Source: Pavlovales sp. CCMP2436
Taxonomy: Eukaryota > Haptophyta > Pavlovophyceae > Pavlovales
Length of the DNA: 11,826 nucleotides
NCBI GenBank assembly: GCA_026770615.1
Contig: MU631323.1
Coordinates: 194,337-206,162 of the forward strand
Direction of reading: 5' to 3'
How positions within the stretch are numbered: the stretch's first letter is position 1; each line of letters begins with the position of its first letter. The notes under the pieces were generated by a model. That model was not told the origin of the DNA, did no database searches, and worked only from the letters and a program-made list of their open reading frames with translations. The translations under genes were made by a program, and so were the position numbers. Positions 6,642 to 11,826 of the stretch are shown here, in pieces.

Positions 6642-6650
6642 TTTTCGCGG
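6642..6650 (+). promoter_or_regulatory. Promoter-like element, TTTTCGCGG
   Basis: TTCG (6644-6647) ends 19 nt before the resolvase ATG 6667, just after the stop of the preceding microprotein gene. Confidence 0.5.
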
Positions 6651-6666
6651 CCGCCGTGTGGTGGCC

Positions 6667-7299
6667 ATGCTTGTCTTCGCGATCGACGTGGGCATCCGCA
6701 ACATCTCCTACTGCGCGATCGAAGTGGACGACCGCAACATCTCCCACGGCCGGATCGTGGACTGGGCCAACGAGCTGCTCTACCTGGACGCCAAGTACGA
6801 GCCGGCGAGCAACGTGCGCCTCGTGCGCGCGTTCACCGACAAGCACGAGGCGCTCTTCGGGCGCGCGGACCACGTGGTCATCGAGAAGCAGCTCCGCGCC
6901 AACATGCGGATCATCGAGGCCTTTCTCCACCTGAGCTACTTCGGCCGGTGCACGGTGGTGCACGCGCGCACGGTCAAGGCGGCCTTTGGGCTGAGCCGCG
7001 GCGATTACCGCCTGAACAAGCTCGCCGCGGTGGAGTACGTGTCGAAGTGCCTCGAGGCCCTCGACGACCCGTGGCGCGCGCGCTTCGAGGCGAGCCGCAA
7101 GCGCGACGACCTGGCGGACAGCTACCTGCCCGCGCACTTTTTCGGTAGCCGAGTCTGTGGAGCAGCATGCCGCCCGCCACCGAGAGCGACCACGACGCAG
7201 CCGGAGGAGACGAGCGAGCAGCCGGAGGAGACGAGCGACACTACCCAGCCGTGCGAGGCAAGCGACGAGGCCCCTGGGCCAGCCAGCACGAATTCGTGA
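6667..7299 (+). CDS. Poxvirus A22-type Holliday junction resolvase (RuvC fold), 210 aa
   Basis: This enzyme cleaves four-way DNA junctions to resolve replication or recombination intermediates before packaging. The frame shows the full A22/RuvC acidic set: D7 in FAIDVGIRN, E73 in VVIEKQLR, and D147/D148 and D151 in KRDDLADSYL, the family's hallmark KxDDxxDS box. Lysines and the helix RANMRIIEAFLHLSYF fit the fold. ATG 6667 is preferred to the upstream in-frame GTG at 6658. The core ends at about residue 160; a 50-residue tail follows, rich in P, E, T and S with a duplicated QPEETS unit, and it overlaps the next gene. The tail may be an acquired extension. Family assignment is secure from the motifs; the viral origin follows because A22-like resolvases are nearly restricted to NCLDV and relatives. 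Confidence 0.9.
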   Translation: MLVFAIDVGIRNISYCAIEVDDRNISHGRIVDWANELLYLDAKYEPASNVRLVRAFTDKHEALFGRADHVVIEKQLRANMRIIEAFLHLSYFGRCTVVHARTVKAAFGLSRGDYRLNKLAAVEYVSKCLEALDDPWRARFEASRKRDDLADSYLPAHFFGSRVCGAACRPPPRATTTQPEETSEQPEETSDTTQPCEASDEAPGPASTNS

Positions 7300-7442
7300 C
7301 GCTGTACTACTCCGACCTGCTCGTGCTCTGGGGCGACTGCAAGCACGCGGGCCTGCGCTCGGGCCTGCTCACGCGCCTCGACTTTGCCGTCTTCTGCGCG
7401 CTCGCGTACAGCACGAGCTATCAGCCGCTCGCTGCGCCGTAG
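7167..7442 (+). CDS. Protein of unknown function overlapping the resolvase tail, 91 aa
   Basis: ATG 7167 lies inside the resolvase gene in another frame, and the overlap is 133 bases. The first 35 residues carry a duplicated AAGGDER unit that is the other-frame reading of the same 21-bp DNA duplication. From about 7275 onward codons end strongly in G or C (HEFVTLYYSDLLVLWGD and so on), which supports real coding. The C-terminal half contains hydrophobic helices (LDFAVFCALAYSTSY), possibly a weak membrane segment. I do not recognise the family. The true start could be later with a lost ATG. Confidence 0.5.
   Translation: MPPATESDHDAAGGDERAAGGDERHYPAVRGKRRGPWASQHEFVTLYYSDLLVLWGDCKHAGLRSGLLTRLDFAVFCALAYSTSYQPLAAP
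7201..7241. repeat. Two tandem 21-bp units in the gene overlap
   Basis: The unit CAGCCGGAGGAGACGAGCGA occurs twice in tandem with a 21-bp period (about 7199-7239). It encodes repeated QPEETSE in the resolvase frame and AAGGDER in the frame of 7167-7442. Confidence 0.8.
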
Positions 7443-7506
7443 ATCGAGGTCGATCGGGTGCGCGACCGAGTCGCCCGCGCGCGTCATCATTGCGATCGGC
7501 GCACGC

Positions 7507-7517
7507 GAAATTTTGAG
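7507..7517 (+). promoter_or_regulatory. Promoter-like element, GAAATTTTGAG
   Basis: A variant of the shared motif with TTTTG in place of TTCG, ending 18 nt before ATG 7534. An AT-rich run (GATTTTTTCT) follows it. Confidence 0.4.
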
Positions 7518-7533
7518 ATTTTTTCTGGGCCGC

Positions 7534-7860
7534 ATGCAACAAGCATCCATGGCAACCGTCGCCCTCTCCGCAGTCACCCTCGGCTTCACGGCCGACTACG
7601 CGCGGCCGAGCCTCCCGCCCGGCATGCTCCTCGGTGGCTCCTTGGGCAAGGCGCACATCGCGCAGTTTGGCGCCGTGGCGATCACGGCGGCCGCAATGGT
7701 CAACCCGGGGCAGGTGTACCCCTACACCGTGCTCATCGCGCAGCTCACCGGCATCAACTCGTCGCTCCTCTCGGCGGCCGGGCTCGGCGCGCTCTTCTAC
7801 GTGGGCGCCTTCTACGCGGTGGACGTGCTCATGCCACAGACCATGGCGCCCGTGAAATGA
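7534..7860 (+). CDS. Small membrane protein with two hydrophobic segments, 108 aa
   Basis: ATG 7534 fits the usual distance from the promoter-like element. ATG 7549 (MATVALSAVTLGF) is an equally possible start giving 103 residues. Counting from 7549, hydrophobic segments lie at about 35-50 (IAQFGAVAITAAAM) and 72-92 (LLSAAGLGALFYVGAFYAV). A glycine/leucine-rich linker PPGMLLGGSLGK precedes the first. G/C third positions are strong. No family is recognised. Its stop TGA overlaps an ATG of the following microORF. Grouped by style with 1160-1681 as a possible structural membrane protein. Confidence 0.65.
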   Translation: MQQASMATVALSAVTLGFTADYARPSLPPGMLLGGSLGKAHIAQFGAVAITAAAMVNPGQVYPYTVLIAQLTGINSSLLSAAGLGALFYVGAFYAVDVLMPQTMAPVK

Positions 7861-7946
7861 ACCGCGCGCAAGACGTGCTCGTGCCACTGACCGCGCACTG
7901 GCGCACTCGCGCAACCACAATCGTGGCCCGGCCGGCCCGTTCATAG
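7857..7946 (+). CDS. Possible 29-aa microprotein
   Basis: Its ATG overlaps the stop of the preceding gene (ATGA at 7857-7860). Codons end mostly in G or C, but it is too short for composition to prove coding. It is basic at the C-terminus with no motif. Treat as tentative. Confidence 0.25.
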   Translation: MNRAQDVLVPLTAHWRTRATTIVARPARS

Positions 7947-7992
7947 AGCCGTTACGTTCTCGGCTTTCGCGTAAAAAAATTCGGCGTTTACG
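7944..7992. promoter_or_regulatory. AT-rich intergenic region with two small hairpins and a TTCG element
   Basis: AGCCG/CGGCT (about 7946-7966) and CGTAAA/TTTACG (7970-7975 and 7987-7992) can each form a stem. The second encloses AAAAATTCGGCG, a copy of the shared promoter core, but the next ATG (8034) is 50 nt away instead of 15-19. A weaker variant, AAATTAGCTCG, ends 14 nt before 8034. Confidence 0.35.
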
Positions 7993-8033
7993 TCAACAAA
8001 AATAAGCCAAATTAGCTCGTGGTCGGCCCCGCT

Positions 8034-8521
8034 ATGGGCAAGCGCCGCGTCCCTGCGCGCGACGTGGTGGCACTTAATCAGGCGCGTCTGGAGGGCCTGC
8101 TCGAGGCGGCGACCTCTCTGAGGGCGACATGGGCGATCTAGTCGCGCTTCTTCGTGGACGTGGCACTAACATTGAGCGCGGCGGAGACCAGTGCAGCGAG
8201 TGCCTGGCCCGGGTTTTTTTGGACCCTGAGCGCGCTCACCACTTTTGCAGCGAGTGCGCCCTAGTCCAGTTTCCGCGCTACCACTTCGCCGACTACTTCG
8301 AGGACCACGAGCGGATCACCTGCGCGCCGCGCGAGGACTACAAGCCCGTGCACCACCTGCACGAGCGCCTCGCGCAGTACCACCTGCTCGAGACGCCCAT
8401 CTGCCCGGGCGACTGGGCGCTGATCGTGAAGCGGCTGCTGCAGGAGCGGCCGGAGACGCTCGACAAGGAATCGGTGCGCCTGCTCCTGCGCCGGTGCAAG
8501 CTGCAGCGCTACAATCCGATG
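8034..8521 (+). pseudogene. VLTF3-like viral late transcription factor, frameshifted and truncated
   Basis: VLTF3 (poxvirus A2-like) is a trans-acting factor that directs late gene transcription in nucleocytoviruses. The recognisable part runs in frame from 8129: a zinc ribbon C-x2-C (QCSECLARVF) and C-x2-C (FCSECALVQF) separated by 14 residues, then the family's core YKPVHHLHERLAQYHLLE, a helix around ICPGDWALIVKRLLQE, and LLLRRCKLQRYNPM. These follow the usual VLTF3 order. An N-terminal piece starts at ATG 8034 (MGKRRVPARDVVALNQ) in another frame; a change near 8105-8115 separates it from the rest. After residue M of YNPM (about 8521) similarity stops, and the remaining open frame to 8761 does not look like the VLTF3 C-terminal half, which is missing. 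So roughly half the gene is left. Confidence 0.7.
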
Positions 8522-9062
8522 AAAACCGATGTACGGCACGCTGCTACAACGTGTCGTCCAGCCTGCTCGCGGGACTTGGGGATCGCATTCAGGTGCATCA
8601 AACGGGGGTCTTGCATCTCTCCCATATCACTCACTGACAGGCGGCGCATCATGGGCTGCGTCGTCGTGTGGCTACCAGTCGAGCACACACACAGTGTTGC
8701 CATCTTCATCAAGGCTGATTGCTGCCCAGGGGGGCTGAGCGCCCCCTCCCACTACAGATAACATGAAAGCCACTTCCCTCATCGCCTAGGGCGTTTGGGG
8801 GTGTGTTGAAGGGTCATACTAACTAACTAACTATGACACTTCAACACACCCGCAAAGGCCTTTGTGACGACGCGCGCCAGGAAGACTGTGGAAGACCTGA
8901 GCACGTCGATTAGCACGGTTTTCCCGCCCTCCTCGCGCTCCCGCAATCTCGCTACACCTTCCCCTCCGCGGTCATGGACCTCTCGCGCGGCAACGACCTC
9001 ATGTTATGTTATGATGCCCCTTCTACCGCCTGGGCGCAGTCTCTGCGTCCAGGAGGCCCCGA
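8522..9062. other. Post-VLTF3 region with foldback and broken coding scraps
   Basis: No intact gene is visible. From 8522 to 8760 three frames are open in part, but none has consistent coding bias. The foldback at 8790-8860 follows. From 8917 a GC3-biased stretch (PALLALPQSRYTFPSAV then MDLSRGNDLM at 8974) starts just after a TAG at 8911 and fades by about 9040. It may be a remnant of another element gene. Confidence 0.4.
8790..8860. repeat. Foldback: 28-bp arms around an (ACTA)n loop
   Basis: Arms 8790-8817 and 8833-8860 are complementary with three mismatches, including an uninterrupted block GGGTGTGTTGAAG. The 15-nt loop is (ACTA)3-ACT. It could be a remnant of a MITE-like element or a structured RNA. 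Confidence 0.7.
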
Positions 9063-9179
9063 ATGTCAGCGTCTGAGCGTCGATCTGCTGAGCTCATTCA
9101 CGGCGATAAGGAGAACATGCTGCCGACAGGCCTCGAGCTCCTCGCTCACCCGTGCGAGCAGCAGCGCAACGGCCAGTAG
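9063..9179 (+). pseudogene. 38-aa C-terminal coding remnant
   Basis: ATG 9063 to TAG 9177-9179 reads SASERRSAELIHGDKENM then LPTGLELLAHPCEQQ, with normal composition. It is probably the end of the gene whose earlier part is read in another frame at 8917-9040, with a frameshift between them. The family is not recognised. Confidence 0.3.
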
Positions 9180-9600
9180 ATCTGCTCCGACAAAAAAATG
9201 TCGAACTTCACACTGGAAATAGGTTCAGGACTGGGTGTCGGAGAAGGTGTGACGACCGCTTTTGAAATTTTGAAATTTGGGAATTTTGAAAAGGGGTGGA
9301 GGGGGTGTTTTGGCGGGAAATCGTACTGGTTTGGGGCGGTTTCGGGGGCAGAAGTGGGGAGGGCCTCGGAGGGGCGCGGAGGGGGCCGAGGGACCGCGCG
9401 CGCCTTCATACGTACGAAATGGGCAAAAGGGGTTTTCTGGCACACTGCAGGCTTGCGCCCACACTGAAATATATACTGACTGATAGGGATTCAAGCTGGC
9501 GTCTGACTGTTCTGAAATATATACGCTATGCGTGCGTGACTTGGTTTTTGAGCTGGGCGTTACCGGGAGTAACCGGGAGATAGGAGCTGCTGCTCAGGCC
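9180..9600. other. Non-coding AT-rich then G-rich stretch
   Basis: An AT-rich block of GAAATTT-type repeats (9260-9292) is followed by about ten runs of three or more G on the plus strand (9293-9392). CTGAAATATATAC occurs twice (9464-9476 and 9512-9524). Open frames here lack coding bias. No gene is seen. Confidence 0.5.
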
Positions 9601-10190
9601 CTGGTGTAGACTGGTGTAGACGGCACGAGTCTAGTTTGCATCATTTGATCAGTATGCGTCTCTATCCCATCAGTATGTGTGGTGTAGAGGTGTAGAGGGT
9701 GTAGACCTTTTTAAGAAAGTAAATGAGAAAAATGAGACCCTCCTTCGTTCTTGCCCGGAGAGTTTTGCCAAAATGGTCTACACCCTCTACACCTCTACAC
9801 CACGCATACTGACTGCGCAGTGACGCATACTGCACATTTGGTGTAGGCTAGATGTATACATGCTTGGGCTCTAATGTAGACTGGTGTAGACGGCACGAGT
9901 CTTGCTTGGGCTCTGATGTAGACTGGTGTAGACGGCATGAGTCTAGTCTACATCATTTGATCAGTATGCGTCTCTATCCCGTCAGTATGTGTGGTGTAGA
10001 GTTGTAGAGAGTGTAGACCTTTTTAAGAAAGTAAATGAGAAAAATGAGACCATCCTTCGTTCTTGCCCCGAGAGCTTTGCCAAAATGGTCTACACCCTCT
10101 ACACCTCTACACCACGCATACTGACTGCGCGGAGACGCATACTGCACATTTGGTGTAGGCTAGATGTAGACTACTTGGGCTCTGATGACG
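9601..10190. repeat. Two tandem copies of a 312-bp unit with long foldbacks
   Basis: The units begin near 9601 and 9913 and are about 93% identical by eye. Each contains an inverted repeat: 9670-9707 with 9775-9812 (38-bp arms, one mismatch) and 9982-10019 with 10087-10124 (38-bp arms, a few mismatches), with 67-bp spacers. The arms are built from repeated GTGTAGA heptamers. The spacer is AT-rich and nearly identical between copies. A minus-strand or plus-strand protein-coding role is not supported. Confidence 0.85.
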
Positions 10191-10263
10191 GCATCTCTGT
10201 ACCATGTAATGCACATGATCACTACAGCTTGCACGACCACACAAAACGATCGAGTGACATCCA

Positions 10264-10550
10264 TCATTGACCACATGCATTGACAGTGGTCTGGACAGGT
10301 ACTAGGCCAGTCCAGACCATGCTGCTCTTTGTCCTCTTCTTCTGGACATACTTTCGCTGAGTGTCTATGAACGCACGCTTCATCCATGCGCCCAGGACTT
10401 GGTCTGTGATCTTGAGCTCATGGTCAGCAAACCTGACAGCAGTGAGGATCTGCCTGGCTGCGATGGGCTGAGTGACATCCACTTCCTGCCTGCTGGTTGC
10501 TGCAGTGAACGCGGAGTAGAACGCAGCACCGATCGTGTCCACGTTATCAA
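10264..10550 (-). pseudogene. C-terminal fragment of an unrecognised gene
   Basis: On the minus strand about 95 codons end at TGA 10266-10264 with natural composition and no stops (for example GAAFYSAFTAATSRQEVDV and KITDQVLGAWMKRAF then KYVQKKR). Codon use is less GC-biased than the viral genes, which suggests a different origin, perhaps host or transposon. It has no start: the frame runs into the antisense of the leucine-rich-repeat remnant at about 10551, which marks a junction. The family is not recognised. Confidence 0.4.
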
Positions 10551-10551
10551 C

Positions 10552-10789
10552 GTAAATGCGTCGCTGACCACGCTCTACCTCTGGAACAACCAGATCGGCG
10601 ACGCGGGCGCGGTCGGCCTCGGCAAGGCGCTCGAGGTCAACGCGTCGCTGAAAGTGCTCAGCCTCATGAGCAACAAGATCGGCGACATGGACTGCGCTCG
10701 CCCTCAGGGGCAACTAGATCGGGGGCACGTCCAAGTCGGCCATCCGGACTGCCTGGCTTTCGAGCCAGGAGTCCCACCTGGTTTTTTAA
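10552..10789 (+). pseudogene. Leucine-rich-repeat gene remnant 1 (RNI/NOD-type)
   Basis: VNASLTTLYLWNNQIGDAG, then AVGLGKALEVNASLKVLSL and MSNKIGD form one and a half repeats of the 28-residue LRR found in RNI/NOD-like proteins, which are abundant in microalgal and oomycete genomes. The repeat is cut at 10551 by the minus-strand fragment. After about 10686 the frame shifts, then a tail (KSAIRTAWL) is read in the next frame to TAA 10787-10789. The gene is broken. Confidence 0.6.
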
Positions 10790-10946
10790 ATGTCGCGTGT
10801 ATCTCGCAGCAATCTCCGCGTTAATCTTACGCATTCTCCGTATGTAATGTTAAACTTTAATTTTCAACGACGCCGCCGACCACGCTCTGGCAATGGAGCA
10901 ACAAGTTTGGCAAGAAGTCTGAGTCGGCCATCCGGACTGCCTGGCT
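10735..10946. repeat. 24-bp direct repeat of LRR gene ends
   Basis: GTCGGCCATCCGGACTGCCT plus GGCT occurs at 10735-10758 and at 10923-10946 with no differences. Each is followed 20-35 bp later by CCTGSTTTTTTAAAT-like sequence containing the stop codon. Confidence 0.85.
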
Positions 10947-10983
10947 CCAAGCCTGGTCGCCAAGAGTCCAGCCTGCTTTTTAA
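10879..10983 (+). pseudogene. Leucine-rich-repeat gene remnant 2 (C-terminal end)
   Basis: In frame from 10879, TTLWQWSNKFGKKSESAIR then TAWLQAW resembles the last LRR and tail of the same gene type, ending at TAA 10981-10983. It shares the KSESAIRTAW region with remnant 1. The 5' part is absent. Confidence 0.5.
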
Positions 10984-11097
10984 ATTTGATCGAAAAAGGT
11001 GCTACGCGCTACGTTCGCCGGGTGGCGGCGAAGAGGCGATCGTCCAACACCAGCGAGCGCGTCCCCACCCCCAGTCACGCCTCGGGCGGCTCGCGCA

Positions 11098-11382
11098 ATG
11101 TTCCGCAAGCGCGGCCAGCAACGGTGGAGCGCGCTCGTGTCTGCGAGCACGTCCCGCGCGCTCGATGCTACCAGCAGTGGCAGCCCATAAATATCGCGAG
11201 CCTCGACGACGGGGCCCTGCTTGCCGTCGTCGTCGAGATTGACCTGGCGCTCGTCTACGGTGGCCGGCAGGAGCCCGTCCTCATCTCGATGGTCTACCTG
11301 GGCTCCGGCCCGGCAAGCCTGCGGATCAGCCACCGAGCTTCGACTTTGACAAGTTTTCAGCGACGACTCGTCCGACACCGAC
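11098..11382 (+). pseudogene. Broken gene with GC3-biased pieces in several frames
   Basis: ATG 11098 opens MFRKRGQQRWSALVSASTSR and reaches a stop at 11190. In the next frame, INIASLDDGALLAVVVEIDL, ALVYGGRQEPVLISMVYLGS and GPASLRI (about 11187-11330) has nearly all codons ending in G/C. An acidic end FSDDSSDTDM (stop near 11384) follows in a third frame. Together they look like one small protein disrupted by indels. The family is not recognised; the GC bias resembles the viral block more than the LRR remnants. Confidence 0.4.
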
Positions 11383-11459
11383 ATGTAGCAGGCCTGCTGC
11401 TGCGGCGTTCTTTTATGCCGCCCAGCGCCCTCTCGCGCTCGAGGCAGGCGGGCCATTAG

Positions 11460-11826
11460 CCCACGATCGACTTAGTACAATTATTTATCTCCTGTGCGGA
11501 ACCAATTAATTAATTCTCTTCATTTAGTCCGTAGCACTAATCCATGCTCTAGTTGCGAAGTAGGCCCGCGCAAGATCTGCGCCTGCTCCGTATGCCCGCC
11601 TGCCGCCCTCTTCGCAGGCGCCGCGCCGCCGTCGAGCTCCGACAAGGCCCGCGCCAGATCTGGTATGCCTTGAGCTATTTCGAGCTATTTTGCGGCTTTT
11701 CCTAACTTGTTTCAAATATTAACCCAGTGTGCCCGAGGGCCCCCACTTAGCCCAAATCCCCTTCATGGAAGAAATGATGGGTTTTTAACGCGAAACGGAA
11801 TTCAAACCCTTCCCGCGCCCCTCCAG
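11460..11826. other. No intact gene; possible cysteine-rich scrap
   Basis: A short open frame (about 11524-11673, +) contains PCSSCEVGPRKICACSVCPP, a cysteine cluster, and ends at a TGA. It has no start and mixed codon use. The rest is AT-rich intergenic sequence with a GAGCTATTTC/GAGCTATTTT doublet (about 11673-11697). Confidence 0.3.

Noticed and set aside
8522..8761. Continuation of the VLTF3 frame to 8761 as its natural C-terminus
   Set aside because: Codon bias and family similarity both stop at about 8521; the remaining residues look like chance read-through.
1..11826. CRISPR arrays, tRNA or rRNA genes
   Set aside because: No spaced identical repeats of CRISPR type, no cloverleaf and no rRNA signature were seen; the repeats present are tandem or foldback units.

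Overview
The window looks like GC-rich DNA of a unicellular eukaryote, most likely a microalga such as a haptophyte. It appears to carry a decaying piece of a small nucleocytovirus-like element. This origin is inferred from protein motifs and gene style; no database search was possible. Three viral signatures support it: a poxvirus A22-type (RuvC-fold) Holliday junction resolvase (6667-7299), a truncated VLTF3-like late transcription factor with its zinc ribbon (8034-8521), and a probable HUH-type rolling-circle replication endonuclease (4437-6297) broken by several frameshifts. A resolvase, VLTF3 and HUH Rep without a visible DNA polymerase B recalls the small 'mriyavirus' group (Yaravirus, Pleurochrysis endemic viruses). 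No major capsid protein, packaging ATPase, superfamily 3 helicase or polymerase is visible here.

Layout. 1-136: possible C-terminal end of a proline-rich protein. 137-493: no gene, a 37-bp direct repeat. 494-709 (-): small membrane-anchored protein. 710-1159: two 150-bp direct repeats carrying four copies of a GGCATAGCTATGCC palindrome. 1160-2354 (+): a three-segment membrane protein, a soluble 92-residue protein and a 60-residue one-segment membrane protein. 2385-2895 (-): a proline-rich protein with a C-terminal hydrophobic segment. 2940-4397 (+): an intact 485-residue protein of unknown function with paired cysteines. 4437-6297 (+): the broken HUH gene. 6377-6639: a tandem pair of about 45-residue membrane microproteins. 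6667-7860: resolvase, an overlapping 91-residue protein and a small membrane protein. 8034-8521: the VLTF3 remnant.

After about 8522 the viral coding signal stops. 8522-9179 holds a foldback element and broken coding scraps. 9180-9600 is AT-rich then G-rich non-coding DNA. 9601-10190 is a 312-bp tandem repeat whose units each contain a long foldback. 10264-10983 holds a minus-strand gene fragment and two broken leucine-rich-repeat gene ends of the RNI/NOD type common in microalgae, which points to a cellular genome. 11098-11826 has broken coding scraps only.

Regulation. Many element genes on both strands share an A/T-rich core ending in TTCG (roughly AAAWTTCGSG) 15-19 nt before the ATG. This is a good candidate for the element's own promoter. 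Several genes also end near perfect or near-perfect hairpins. The shared promoter, tight packing and many tiny membrane proteins suggest one coordinated virus-like transcription programme. The frameshifts and the VLTF3 truncation suggest a fixed and decaying copy, unless they are sequencing errors.
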